Positions 9,012 to 18,825 of a DNA stretch of 64,000 bases are shown piece by piece. The notes under the pieces were generated by a model. The model searched no databases. It saw nothing but the letters and a program-made list of their open reading frames with translations, and was not told the origin of the DNA. Position numbers and translations under genes: made by a program. The DNA is from Chryseolinea sp. H1M3-3 (GTDB lineage: Bacteria; Bacteroidota; Bacteroidia; Cytophagales; Cyclobacteriaceae). Within the stretch, counting starts at the first letter, position 1. Every line of letters starts with the position of its first letter. Location of the stretch: assembly GCF_029360725.1 (NCBI RefSeq), contig NZ_JARKMY010000015.1, positions 163,451 through 227,450 on the forward strand, given 5' to 3'.

Positions 9012-10379
9012 ATGTCAACAACCATCGAAGATACCATCGTCGCCTTAGCAACTGCGCAGGGAATTTCTGCAATTGCGGTGATCCGCCTTTCCGGACCAGA
9101 GGCTATAAAGATCACTCAAAAATGTTTTAAAGGAAAGAACCTCGAAGAACAGCCATCACACACGATTCATTTCGGAAATCTTCATCACGAAGGAAAGATT
9201 ATTGATGAAGTCCTTGTTTCCATTTTCAAAGCGCCGAATTCGTTTACCATGGAAAACGCAGTGGAAATTTCATGTCATGGATCGCCGTTCATCATCAAGG
9301 AAATTATAAAGGCATTGCTACGACAGGGAGCACGACTCGCACAGCCGGGAGAATTTACCAAACGCGCCTTTCTTCATGGTCGGTTTGACCTTGCACAGGC
9401 TGAAGCCGTGGCCGACCTGATCAATGCAGAAACAGATAATGCACGACAAGCTGCGCTTAACCAAATGCGCGGCGGCTTTTCGAAAGAGATCAATCATTTG
9501 CGTGACGAATTAATTCACTTTGCGTCATTGATCGAACTTGAACTCGATTTTGGGGAAGAAGATGTTGAATTTGCTAAACGCGATGATTTAAGAGAGCTTA
9601 TTCAGAAAATTCAATCTTATTTACGGGCTTTGATTGACTCCTTCGATCAGGGCAACGTAATAAAAAACGGTGTACCTACTGTGATTGCAGGAAAGCCAAA
9701 TGCAGGTAAGTCAACTTTATTGAATGCATTGCTAAATGAAGAACGTGCTATCGTTTCTGATATCCCTGGGACTACACGCGATGCCATCGAAGATGAAATA
9801 ATTCTGGGTGGGATAAATTTTCGATTTATTGATACCGCAGGTTTACGTGAAACAAAAGACGTCATAGAAGCCATCGGCGTGGAGCGAACTCGTGAACGAA
9901 TGAAGAAAGCCTCATTAATACTTTACCTGGTTGACCTCTCCAATGCGACAGAAAATGAAATTGAGGAACAGGTTCATGAGTTGAAGGCACTGGCCATCCC
10001 CTATCTCATGATCGGGAATAAAATGGATCAGGCCGACAACACGCTATTGAAAAAATTAGAAAGCCAACCTTTTATCTTTATCTCTGCATCTAACAAAACA
10101 AACCTTTCATTGCTCAAAGAAAAGATCTTAGAAAAAGTACAGATAAAGGAAGTAAAGAAAGGCGACGTGATGGTTACGAACCTAAGACACTATCAAAACC
10201 TGCTTCAGACAAATGAATCCCTCGACCTTGTTTTAACCGGACTTGATTCCGGAGTGACCGGAGATTTTCTCGCCATGGACATACGGCAATCCCTGCATTA
10301 TCTGGGAGAGATCACGGGCACCATTACAACGGATGATCTATTGGATAATATTTTTTCGAAGTTTTGTATCGGGAAGTGA
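9012..10379 (+). CDS. mnmE: tRNA uridine-5-carboxymethylaminomethyl synthesis GTPase MnmE
   Basis: MnmE, with MnmG, modifies U34 of tRNAs reading NNA/NNG codons. The 455-residue chain has the N-terminal formyl-THF-binding domain (TIVALATAQGISAIAVIRLSG, HGSPFIIKEI), the helical domain, and the inserted G domain with P-loop GKPNAGKST, SDIPGTTRD, DTAG and NKMD. It ends with the invariant CIGK, so it is complete. The ATG at 9012 begins the conserved MSTTIEDTIVA; a TTG at 8976 would add a non-conserved stretch. It follows mntH by 41 bp and may share its transcript. Confidence 0.97.
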   Translation: MSTTIEDTIVALATAQGISAIAVIRLSGPEAIKITQKCFKGKNLEEQPSHTIHFGNLHHEGKIIDEVLVSIFKAPNSFTMENAVEISCHGSPFIIKEIIKALLRQGARLAQPGEFTKRAFLHGRFDLAQAEAVADLINAETDNARQAALNQMRGGFSKEINHLRDELIHFASLIELELDFGEEDVEFAKRDDLRELIQKIQSYLRALIDSFDQGNVIKNGVPTVIAGKPNAGKSTLLNALLNEERAIVSDIPGTTRDAIEDEIILGGINFRFIDTAGLRETKDVIEAIGVERTRERMKKASLILYLVDLSNATENEIEEQVHELKALAIPYLMIGNKMDQADNTLLKKLESQPFIFISASNKTNLSLLKEKILEKVQIKEVKKGDVMVTNLRHYQNLLQTNESLDLVLTGLDSGVTGDFLAMDIRQSLHYLGEITGTITTDDLLDNIFSKFCIGK

Positions 10380-10634
10380 ATTCTGAAAGAGGCCAGTTCG
10401 TGTTCGTCAAAGCCGAATCAAAAATGGTGGTTACTCACTCCACCTCGATGCTTATTGGGATGGCAAACGCTCTTACGATTTCTCAAGGTTGGAAGTGATT
10501 GATAAATCTTGTGTTTTGCGCTTGTAGCCAGCACGCCCACGAGTTGAAATCCTTCATTGTGCTAGCGATTTTAGTTTGGAAACTATTACAATAATGATCC
10601 GGATTAACTATTATTGTGTATAAACAACACATTA

Positions 10635-11546
10635 ATGAAATTATCTTCTCTACTGTGTTCCGTAGATTACTGTGACCTTAAAAAAATAATTGGTGTTTAT
10701 TGTTTGATTCTACTGTTCCATTGCCAAGTCACCGAGGCTGCAAGAATCGACTCGTTGGACATACCGAGCACAGCTATGGGCAAGACGTATAAGTCAGCTA
10801 TCGTGCTTCCGGCTTCCTACGCAAAAAGTAAATCCGTTTATCCTGTATTTTATTTGCTGCATGGTGGCTTCGGACATTACAGGGACTGGCTTGACAAAAC
10901 TCCGGACACTCAACTGTTACATCGTTTAGCTGATTCGTATGACCTGATCATCGTTCTGCCGGAAGGTGAAATTTTCAGCTACTATATCGATAGTCCCGTT
11001 GACAGGAAAAGTCAATTCGAGTCGTATGTCATTAAAGACGTTGTTCCTGCAATTGATAAAACCTATCGTACCAATCGCAGCAATAAAGCAAGGGCTATAT
11101 CCGGTTTATCTATGGGTGGATATGGTGCTTTGTATTTGTCAGCACGACACCCGGATGTGTTCGGTACTGCAGGCAGCATGAGTGGAGCCCTCAACCCCGA
11201 CATGATGGGGTGGAAACTTCCTCCTGACATGGCATCCAATATTAAAAAGGCATTTAGTGCGATCATGGGGCCTATCGAATCGGTGGATTATTCCATATAT
11301 TCGATCATCAACATGGCGGATCTGATCAAAAAGAACGGTACGAAATTAATTATCGACTGTGGCGTAGATGATTTCTTAATTGAGCCTAACCGTGAATTGC
11401 ATCGAAGGCTCCTGTTCAATCAAACCCCACACGATTATACTGAACGGCCAGGTGGCCACTCCTGGGATTATTGGCAAAATTCCTTGCCTCATCACATTCT
11501 ATTCTTCCATGAAGTTCTGAAGACAAATAAGGCAACAGTCAACTGA
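10635..11546 (+). CDS. Secreted alpha/beta-hydrolase esterase (esterase-D/feruloyl-esterase type)
   Basis: A 303-residue protein with an N-terminal hydrophobic segment (about residues 15-35, KKIIGVYCLILLFHC) followed by the esterase fold. Visible elements are the oxyanion strand YPVFYLLHGGFGHYRDW, the nucleophile elbow GLSMGGYGAL, the Asp region LIIDCGVDDFLI and the catalytic His in GGHSWDYW. The family cleaves carboxylic esters, including S-formylglutathione and feruloyl esters; the substrate here is unknown. The ATG at 10635 is chosen over a TTG at 10614. It is followed after 7 bp by a second esterase of the same fold. Confidence 0.88.
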   Translation: MKLSSLLCSVDYCDLKKIIGVYCLILLFHCQVTEAARIDSLDIPSTAMGKTYKSAIVLPASYAKSKSVYPVFYLLHGGFGHYRDWLDKTPDTQLLHRLADSYDLIIVLPEGEIFSYYIDSPVDRKSQFESYVIKDVVPAIDKTYRTNRSNKARAISGLSMGGYGALYLSARHPDVFGTAGSMSGALNPDMMGWKLPPDMASNIKKAFSAIMGPIESVDYSIYSIINMADLIKKNGTKLIIDCGVDDFLIEPNRELHRRLLFNQTPHDYTERPGGHSWDYWQNSLPHHILFFHEVLKTNKATVN

Positions 11547-11553
11547 ATCACTC

Positions 11554-12582
11554 ATGAATAAATATTATGCAGTTCTATTTGTGTTGCTGATCACGCTGAA
11601 ATCCTTCAGCCAGATCACTTCGGGAAAACTGACAAGCTTTAAGATCAAGGCGGAGACCTTGCGAAATGATGGCGGGGAAAATCCAAATCGCAACGTATCT
11701 GTTTATCTCCCTCCGGGTTACGAAAACGGGAACAAGCGTTTTCCGGTAATTTATTATCTGCACGGCTTTATGGGAACCGACAGTATATCTTCATCAATGA
11801 AGATGATCCTCGACAAAGGAATTGCCCAAAAAAAGATCCGTCCATTCATTTTAGTTATTGCCAGTCATTATACATTATACGAAGGAAGTTTCTACAGCAA
11901 CTCGTCCCTTACTGGTAATTGGACTGATTTCCAGGCGAGAGAAATAGTAGAATATATTGATAGGAATTTCAAAACGCTAGCTACGCGCGAAGGCCGTGGA
12001 ATAGCTGGCCATTCCATGGGAGGATACGGAGCAATAAAAATCGGTATGCTGTTTCCGGAGGTGTTTAGCAGCGTGTATGCATTGAGCCCTGGTCTATTGG
12101 CATTCGTAAAGGAGTTTGGGCCTAACAGTGATTCGTTCAAAGAACTGGGCAAGATTAAAACGCACGAAGAATTAAAGAAGACATATTATCCGAAAGTACT
12201 CGTAGCGGTGGCCCGGGCGTGGTCACCTAACCCTGCGAAGCCTCCTTTCTATTGTGATGTTCCGTTTACCTACCAGGGAGACAGTTTAATTATAAACGAC
12301 AAAGTCATGGAGAAATGGAGTCAAAACATGCCTGTGTACATGGTGGATAAATATGCATCGAACCTTCGTAAACTTAAGGCATTGAAGCTTGACTGGGGGA
12401 GAAATGACGCGAGTCGCTTTCCTGTTCAGTGTGGTATGTTCAGTCAGCGGTTGGAGAATTTAGGAATTGATCACTTTGCTGAAGAATACATCGGAAATCA
12501 CGGAAATAAAATCTGGACCACAGATGGACGAGTTTTGAATGACTTGCTTCCTTTCTTCAATGAGTATTTGAAATTTGATTAA
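11554..12582 (+). CDS. Secreted alpha/beta-hydrolase esterase, tandem paralogue
   Basis: A 342-residue protein with the signal peptide MNKYYAVLFVLLITLKSFSQ. It has the esterase-D pattern RNVSVYLPPGYENG, VIYYLHGFMG, the nucleophile elbow GIAGHSMGGYGAIK, and a C-terminal GNHGNKIW with the probable catalytic His. It differs from its upstream neighbour in the lid region (YYPKVLVAVARAW) and is some 40 residues longer. The 7-bp spacing implies one operon; both probably act on the same class of external ester. The CitMHS gene follows after 13 bp and might import the released acid, which is speculation. Confidence 0.87.
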   Translation: MNKYYAVLFVLLITLKSFSQITSGKLTSFKIKAETLRNDGGENPNRNVSVYLPPGYENGNKRFPVIYYLHGFMGTDSISSSMKMILDKGIAQKKIRPFILVIASHYTLYEGSFYSNSSLTGNWTDFQAREIVEYIDRNFKTLATREGRGIAGHSMGGYGAIKIGMLFPEVFSSVYALSPGLLAFVKEFGPNSDSFKELGKIKTHEELKKTYYPKVLVAVARAWSPNPAKPPFYCDVPFTYQGDSLIINDKVMEKWSQNMPVYMVDKYASNLRKLKALKLDWGRNDASRFPVQCGMFSQRLENLGIDHFAEEYIGNHGNKIWTTDGRVLNDLLPFFNEYLKFD

Positions 12583-12595
12583 CCAATAATAGCAC

Positions 12596-13891
12596 GTGAT
12601 TGCGCTCCTGGGGTTCGCTACAATTGTAGTTTTCTTGATCCTGATTTTAACGAAAAGGCTTTCGGTGATCACCGCGTTGGTGTTAGTACCGATGGTATTC
12701 GGATTACTCTCAGGCCTTCATCCAAAAGAACTCGGTGAAATGATGCTGGGAGGAATCAAACAGGTTGCTCCTACCGGAATCATGCTTGTATTTGCAGTAT
12801 TGTATTTTGCCGTTATGCTGGATGCCGGGCTGTTTGACCCTGTGGTAGCGTTCATCGTCAGAACAGTTAAAGGTGATCCTTTGAAAGTAGTGATGGGTAC
12901 TGCCATTCTTACCATGATTGTGCATTTAGATGGCGATGGCACGGCTACGTTCATGATCGTTCTGTCCGCTTTTCTGCCGATTTATAATAAGTTGAACATG
13001 AGTCGCTTGGTGCTTGCCGGGATTGTTGCGCTCAGCGTTGGTCCTCTGCATTTAGTGCCTTGGTCGGGTACCTCGGCACGCGCAATTTCGACATTAAACA
13101 CCTCAGCTGACAAACTCTTTAATCCTAACCTCCCCGCTATCGTTGCGGGCATAGCGTGGGTATTAATTGTTGCATACATTCTTGGAAGAAGAGAACGAAA
13201 ACGATTAGGTGTGGTTGATTTTGTCTACCAGCATCACGCATCCTTAAGCGAAGAACAAAAATCGTTTCGCAGGCCTAAGCTGATCTGGCTTAATGCCACC
13301 GTGACGGTTTTATTGATTGTGATTTTAATCAAAGGTTGGATGCCTGCACCTGTTCTGTTTGTGATCGCAAGTGTAGTCGCCCTGTTGATCAATTATCCTA
13401 TATTAAAAGATCAGCAAAAAATTATGCGGAGTCATGGATCGAATATTTTTTTAGTGTCCAGTATGATCTTTGCCGCGGGTATTTTTTCCGGAATTCTTAC
13501 GGGCTCGAAGATGATCGAAGCGATGGCATCGACATTGGTCTCGCTGATTCCGGAACAGCACGCCAATTTGTTACCACTGCTGACAGCGGTGACCAGTATG
13601 CCATCCAGTATGCTCTTTACACCCGATGCGTATTATTTTGGTGTTGTGCCGGTGGTGAGCCAGACAGCGCAGCATTATAACATTGATCCGCTAGAGATTG
13701 GCCGTGCTGCGTTGTTAGGACAGATGACTGTTGGCTTTCCTTTAAGTCCATTAACAGCGTCCACCTTTCTGCTCATTGGTCTATGCGAAGTGGACCTGGG
13801 CGATCATCAGAGATTTATTTTTAAATGGGCGTTTGGTACCACTATCGTGATGACAATCGTGGCAATTATTACGGGTTCGATACATATTTGA
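12596..13891 (+). CDS. CitMHS-family (citrate-Mg2+:H+ type) transporter
   Basis: A 431-residue inner-membrane carrier with about 11-12 hydrophobic segments. CitMHS hallmarks are MLDAGLFDPVVAFIVR, the MIVHLDGDGTATFMI loop near residue 105, the GPLHLVPWSGTSAR motif, and the C-terminal FTPDAYYFGVVPV and GQMTVGFPLSPLT. The family imports citrate as a metal complex or other carboxylates. The GTG at 12596 is the only start that keeps TM1 and lies 13 bp after the esterase stop. The AtuA-like pair downstream suggests import plus catabolism of one carboxylate. Confidence 0.9.
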   Translation: MIALLGFATIVVFLILILTKRLSVITALVLVPMVFGLLSGLHPKELGEMMLGGIKQVAPTGIMLVFAVLYFAVMLDAGLFDPVVAFIVRTVKGDPLKVVMGTAILTMIVHLDGDGTATFMIVLSAFLPIYNKLNMSRLVLAGIVALSVGPLHLVPWSGTSARAISTLNTSADKLFNPNLPAIVAGIAWVLIVAYILGRRERKRLGVVDFVYQHHASLSEEQKSFRRPKLIWLNATVTVLLIVILIKGWMPAPVLFVIASVVALLINYPILKDQQKIMRSHGSNIFLVSSMIFAAGIFSGILTGSKMIEAMASTLVSLIPEQHANLLPLLTAVTSMPSSMLFTPDAYYFGVVPVVSQTAQHYNIDPLEIGRAALLGQMTVGFPLSPLTASTFLLIGLCEVDLGDHQRFIFKWAFGTTIVMTIVAIITGSIHI

Positions 13892-13983
13892 TTTATGGAC
13901 TATCCTTGCACTGCATTCACCGAAAGGAATGAAAACGGAGGGGACGGTCAGCCTGTTCCACTTAAATCTAATCCAACTTACAG

Positions 13984-15330
13984 ATGAAAGACAAGATCCG
14001 GATTGGTTGTGGTGCGGGCTTTTCGGGTGACCGATTAGATCCCGCTATTATCCTTGCTGAGCAAGGGAACCTCGACTACTTGGTATTGGAATGCCTCGCC
14101 GAGAGAACAATCGCTCTGGCGCAGAAACGTAAAATAAAAGATCAGACGAAGGGTTATGATCCGTTGCTGGAGAGAAGGATTGAATCTTTGTTACCCGCGC
14201 TGACGAAAAACAAAGTCACGCTCATAACCAATATGGGCGCTGCCAATCCTATGGAAGCTGCGAAGAAAGTTGCTGATATAGCGCGTAAACTGAAGTTAAA
14301 AATCAGAATAGCAGCTGTAACGGGTGATGACGTTTTCAAAAAACTTGAGACTTCGTCAATAGCCCTTGAGACAAATGAACCGGTTGGTAATTCCGGTGAA
14401 TTGATCTCTGCAAATGCGTATCTGGGCGTAGACGGAATTTTGGAAGCCCTGCATGCCAACGCAAGTGTTATTATTACAGGCCGGATAGCAGACCCTTCAT
14501 TGTTCCTCGCACCGATGATCTTTGAATTCGGTTGGTCGACTAGCGATTATGATCTGTTGGGTAAGGGTACGGTCATCGGACATCTGCTCGAGTGCGCAGG
14601 CCATATCACCGGTGGGTATTTTGCTGATCCCGTTAAAAAGCCAGTGGAAGGTCTGCATAAACTTGGGCACCCGTTTGCTGATGTTAAAAAAGATGGATCA
14701 GCCATTATCAGCAAAGTACAAGGCACAGGAGGCGTGGTGAATCTTATGACCGTGAAAGAACAATTGTTGTATGAGGTAATTAATCCTTCTGAATATTTTA
14801 CGCCAGATGTAATAGCTAATTTCACCACTGTAAAATTACAGGAAATCGGTCATGACCAGGTGCAGGTTACTGGTGGACATGGAAAACCGAAACCGGAGAC
14901 ATATAAGGTCAGTGTAGGATACAAGGCTTTTTGTCTCGGTGAAGGTGAAATCTCTTATGCAGGGCATGCTGCGTTTGAACGCGCAAAGCTTGCGGGAGAA
15001 ATCGTATCAAAAAGATTCGCGGAAGGTTTGGTGATTTCTGATCACCCGATTACAGACATCCGTGTTGATTATATTGGGATAAGTTCTGTTCACCGAACGG
15101 ATTTTAAAACGGCTCCAGTTTCACCTTACGAGATCAGGTTAAGAATAGTTGGAAAGGCACAAACACCGGAAGACGCAGCTTTGATCGGGGAAGAAGTAGA
15201 GGCGCTCTATACCAACGGTCCCGCTGCTGGCGGTGGTGTACGAAAACTCGTGAATGAAGTGGTAGGCATCGTCTCCACACTGATGGCGAGAACTGAAATT
15301 GAAGTGCAAATAACAATCATTGAATCCTGA
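13984..15330 (+). CDS. Acyclic-terpene-utilisation AtuA-like protein (DUF1446)
   Basis: A 448-residue soluble protein of the DUF1446/AtuA family: IRIGCGAGFSGDRLDPA at the N terminus, LVLECLAERTIALAQ, LITNMGAANPMEAA, ITGRIADPSLFLAPM and LECAGHITGGYFADP. AtuA is needed for growth on acyclic terpenes in Pseudomonas, but its reaction is unknown, and most family members occur in other settings. Here it sits after a CitMHS carrier and 3 bp before a 99-residue partner that resembles the C-terminal part of longer AtuA proteins, so the two probably form one complex. Confidence 0.88.
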   Translation: MKDKIRIGCGAGFSGDRLDPAIILAEQGNLDYLVLECLAERTIALAQKRKIKDQTKGYDPLLERRIESLLPALTKNKVTLITNMGAANPMEAAKKVADIARKLKLKIRIAAVTGDDVFKKLETSSIALETNEPVGNSGELISANAYLGVDGILEALHANASVIITGRIADPSLFLAPMIFEFGWSTSDYDLLGKGTVIGHLLECAGHITGGYFADPVKKPVEGLHKLGHPFADVKKDGSAIISKVQGTGGVVNLMTVKEQLLYEVINPSEYFTPDVIANFTTVKLQEIGHDQVQVTGGHGKPKPETYKVSVGYKAFCLGEGEISYAGHAAFERAKLAGEIVSKRFAEGLVISDHPITDIRVDYIGISSVHRTDFKTAPVSPYEIRLRIVGKAQTPEDAALIGEEVEALYTNGPAAGGGVRKLVNEVVGIVSTLMARTEIEVQITIIES

Positions 15331-15333
15331 AGA

Positions 15334-15633
15334 ATGAAACTCTACGACATTGCGCATAGCCGGGCAGGTGATAAAGGTAATACACTTACGTTATCGCTTA
15401 TTCCTTTCCTGGAGTCCGATTATGATATGATTTGTGAAAAAGTGACAGTAGACAGGGTTAAAAACCACCTCCAGCAAGTCGTGTCTGGAGAAATTATTCG
15501 TTATGAGTTACCTCATATTGCCTCGCTCCTGTTTGTCTGTCACAACGCGCTATTGGGTGGCGTAACTACATCGCTGGCTATTGACACACACGGTAAAACA
15601 TTGAGCTACGCATTGCTGGAGATGGATATCTAA
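15334..15633 (+). CDS. AtuA-associated small protein
   Basis: A 99-residue protein starting MKLYDIAHSRAGDKGNTLTL, the motif of the small domain that is fused to, or encoded next to, DUF1446/AtuA proteins. The start is 3 bp after the stop of the AtuA-like gene, implying translational coupling. No catalytic motif or membrane segment is visible. It most likely forms a complex with the upstream protein; the function is not known. Confidence 0.8.
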   Translation: MKLYDIAHSRAGDKGNTLTLSLIPFLESDYDMICEKVTVDRVKNHLQQVVSGEIIRYELPHIASLLFVCHNALLGGVTTSLAIDTHGKTLSYALLEMDI

Positions 15634-16122
15634 TGAAAATGAATTCTGGAAGTCGTTCAGATCAAGTCGATTTACTACGCTCCTCGAAGCTAAAAGTTTT
15701 TCTTGTCGACCTACTCGACTTTATCCACATGTCCACGCAACGAACTAAAAATCTATTTTGGCATCGTTAGGTTTTTGTTAATGGTGCGACCCTAGTTCTC
15801 AATGGAAGTGTTTGCCTTGATGTAATAAAATAATTTCATAATCAAGCGGATTTATTTAAGATATTGGATCTGAGTTTAGAAGGGTCTTTCTCCAGTCAGG
15901 CGAGCCCCATCATTGCAAGGGATTATTTCTGTAGGCTTCGTAATTGAAAGTCCATATTACGCTCGCATGCTCTATAGAATGAAGTCGCGTGGCGCTGTTT
16001 GTGTGACTTGATTTACTTTCTATTTTCCTTGTCGACCTATCAGACCCTATCAACCTTTGCTCATGCAACGTACACGTGTGTCGCGCCCTCAAAACAGATA
16101 AGTACGAGAACATGCAGGTTGG
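15634..16122 (+). other. Intergenic stretch without recognisable gene
   Basis: 489 bp between two convergent genes. I see no reading frame with protein-like composition, no clear hairpin terminator and no copy of the repeats found elsewhere. Confidence 0.5.
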
Positions 16123-17895
16123 TCAATAAATTACAGTCACGACTACATTCAATGTTGCATTGATTTCTTTCCATTCTCCGAAACTCGTTTTACGTTCAAA
16201 GGTCCTTAGCCGAATTGTGTCATCCGTTTTTCCGCTTTCTATCATTAATCCTGTAAATGGAGGAAGATCCTTAAAGCCAGGCCAATCCATCATATTACCA
16301 TGATATTTATAAGTCGGATAAGCATCGTTTCCTGGCTCAACGATGTACTCAACTTTTTTATTGCCCGCCTGGAACTGTTCGCGCTTCCACGCTTCCCATT
16401 TTTTCAATCCACTGATCATCCGTTTTCGAGTCTGTGTATCATCAATCCACTCAAACCCAACAAAGAATTTTTTCTTATCTAATAAGATGTTTTTGTCTGA
16501 AAGATCGAACCTTAACCATCCGAATCTTTTACGTTCTTCCAGAATGATTTCCTTGGATAGCAACTCCTTCCCTGGCCTGTCTTGTAATGAATCATACTCA
16601 AAAAAATGCAGTCTGAGCCTGGCGGTATCTTTTGAATTATACATAAGTCGAACCTGAAGCCTATCCACAAATAGCGGACGCTCTGGTGCCTCTACCAGCA
16701 GCGCTACTGCACCTCCACCTTGTAGCGTGTCAAGGGGAAGAACTCCATCTTTGCCACCCATCCACCCAAGACGGAGGGTTTTACGATCAAGTCTCTTGCT
16801 GAAGATCGTCACTTCGTTCAACAGTGTGGCAGTTGATTGAAGGACCACAGTAGCTGAGTCCGAAAGTTTATTGATACACAATTTGTGTTCCTTATAGCCA
16901 ATGGACGAAAAACGGAGTGTGTCCGTTAAGAACGTGCCTGGTAGTGATATTTCAAACGACCCATCAGGATCGGAAAGTGTACCAACGTTTTGTCCTGGTA
17001 TGCCGATATTGACATACGGCAAGGGTGCGCCGTGTTCATCCGTTATTTTTCCTCTTATCGTTTTTATGTTCGTCTTCTTTACCAAGCAGACCTTCGAATA
17101 GTCATTGTATTTTTCAAGGGAATCGAGTGACAGCAGACAATCGCCATTTTGAAAAAATTCAGGAAGTTGAACAGTAAGCGCGTGATCGAAATTTCTCTTG
17201 TTATAAATATAAACCGTTTTGTTTTTGAGGTCATAGATATTTGAATAGACAGTCATGGAATCCTGGTGGGTCTTCCTTAATATAGAAAGGATGTTTTCGA
17301 CTGATACCTCCTTAAATTGTGCGAGGTGACGCGTTGCCGTATCATATCGCCAGCATGCAGGCTCGTTGCTCAAATTTGGATGCCATTGATTAAAGTTTGT
17401 TTGAAGAAGCGTGGCACCTGCAACTGGCCATATTCCAACGCTATGGTTATGTGCTCCGACGAGCACAGCATTACCCGACGCATCCGCTAGCATTACTGTT
17501 ACTTCTGAAAGCTCCGGTAAGTTGTGCTGTTGCAGGATCGCGATTGCTTCCTTCACATTAGCAGCCTGATCAAGAATCGTTTGCCAGATAAACCCAGTTG
17601 GATTGCTTTTTCCCTCAAAGAAAATTTCCTGAAATGGTGTGCGAGCTGCATCGAAGAACAATCCTTTTTCATTCATCCCTCCCTGTGCCCAACCTTCTGA
17701 GGCGAAAGTAAAAATTATCGAACCATATCTGCCAGCAGTAGGAGGAATAATGCGCATGGCGCCATCGCGGGCAGTCCAATCCTCATGATTTGCAACAAGA
17801 ATACGGTTGGCATCGCGCGCAAACAGAATAAAGCAGGCCTGGGTTTCAAAGGTTGCTATGATCAAAAAAAATCCTATTAAAAAAGGAAGTCGCAT
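16123..17895 (-). CDS. Linear-amide C-N hydrolase (NTN fold) fused to carboxypeptidase-regulatory-like domain
   Basis: A 590-residue exported protein. The signal peptide MRLPFLIGFFLIIATFETQA is followed directly by Cys21, which cleavage would expose as the N-terminal nucleophile of the choloylglycine-hydrolase/penicillin-acylase type. FARDANRILVANHEDW and TLLQTNFNQW match the active-site strands. After residue 300, IRGKITDEHGAPLPYVNIG begins a carboxypeptidase-regulatory-like beta domain, and the last 190 residues form a beta-rich region of unknown type. It probably hydrolyses an amide at the cell surface. In-frame starts at 17931 (ATG) and 17940 (GTG) would lengthen the leader. Confidence 0.8.
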   Translation of the reverse strand: MRLPFLIGFFLIIATFETQACFILFARDANRILVANHEDWTARDGAMRIIPPTAGRYGSIIFTFASEGWAQGGMNEKGLFFDAARTPFQEIFFEGKSNPTGFIWQTILDQAANVKEAIAILQQHNLPELSEVTVMLADASGNAVLVGAHNHSVGIWPVAGATLLQTNFNQWHPNLSNEPACWRYDTATRHLAQFKEVSVENILSILRKTHQDSMTVYSNIYDLKNKTVYIYNKRNFDHALTVQLPEFFQNGDCLLSLDSLEKYNDYSKVCLVKKTNIKTIRGKITDEHGAPLPYVNIGIPGQNVGTLSDPDGSFEISLPGTFLTDTLRFSSIGYKEHKLCINKLSDSATVVLQSTATLLNEVTIFSKRLDRKTLRLGWMGGKDGVLPLDTLQGGGAVALLVEAPERPLFVDRLQVRLMYNSKDTARLRLHFFEYDSLQDRPGKELLSKEIILEERKRFGWLRFDLSDKNILLDKKKFFVGFEWIDDTQTRKRMISGLKKWEAWKREQFQAGNKKVEYIVEPGNDAYPTYKYHGNMMDWPGFKDLPPFTGLMIESGKTDDTIRLRTFERKTSFGEWKEINATLNVVVTVIY

Positions 17896-18825
17896 GGATT
17901 TAAGATTGAAATTCGTAACAAATGGTTGCATGGAAAGCACGAACTTTTTGCGGAGCGTCTACCAACATTCTTGATAGTCCTTTAGCATAGTTCTGTCGAA
18001 AAGGTGTGAAAAGATTCAATTAGTTCAGTCTCCGACCAACAGGTTGCTTGTCCAAGCTTATACTTCTTCAGCGGCAACCGGCTTATTAAGCTTTGGCCTC
18101 GTAACGCTCCTAAGTATTTTCGTAACTCCCCTACTCCGTTTTGTCACGCCAAACTGGTTTGATTTAATTTTGCGAGTAAAACTCAATTTGTATGGGTACT
18201 TTGCTTTTCAATAGGCTTACAGGTTTCTTAATAGTATTTAAGTTCCAATATTTTACTTTCTCATGACGACACAACTTGTAATTGAAGCAATTACAGGTTA
18301 GCAAAATTTATTAAGCTCAGTTCTGGAAAGCTGTTACAAAATGAACGTAGCAGAGGGAAAGTAAATCCGCCATTAGATGGCCCTCCGATAAACGAATAGA
18401 AATATTTGTTTGTAACGTTCGTACAACCATTTTTTAAGAACAAAGAATTTTCTAATAATCTGGCCGTGACTTGCAGATCCAGCGTTGAGTAACGCTCGAC
18501 ATTTCCATGGCACGCGTGGACTGCCATAAGTACGATGCCTGGTGTCTGAAATTTATATTAAATCCAAGCGTCCTGAATATTTGCGCTCCCTATGGACAAA
18601 TTATAAGTCCCTCTCGTGTATTAAATCCTTTACCGGCGGGATCCCGTTGAAAAACCCTATCTCCATCTGACAACAAGTAAAAGTCTCCAGCGCTAAATGA
18701 GCTGTGATGACTTCATTCTTCTAAGGATGAATAAGTGAAGGGGAAAGAATCGTATAAAACGTTTACTTTCACAGATTGTAACAAAGCTATAATTTTATAA
18801 ATTGAAACTTTAATTAAGAATTTAC
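17896..18825 (+). other. Long intergenic stretch, possibly decayed
   Basis: 930 bp between divergent genes. Only short frames with poor composition are present. On the minus strand around 18000-18110 a broken frame reads SRLPLKKYKLGQATCWSETE, loosely like the wing of a small excisionase-type helix-turn-helix protein. It is too short to call. Confidence 0.35.

Noticed and set aside
15910..16113. 67-residue minus-strand frame
   Set aside because: Composition unlike a protein of this genome (many His/Thr/Ser/Arg in no pattern) and no homology recognised.
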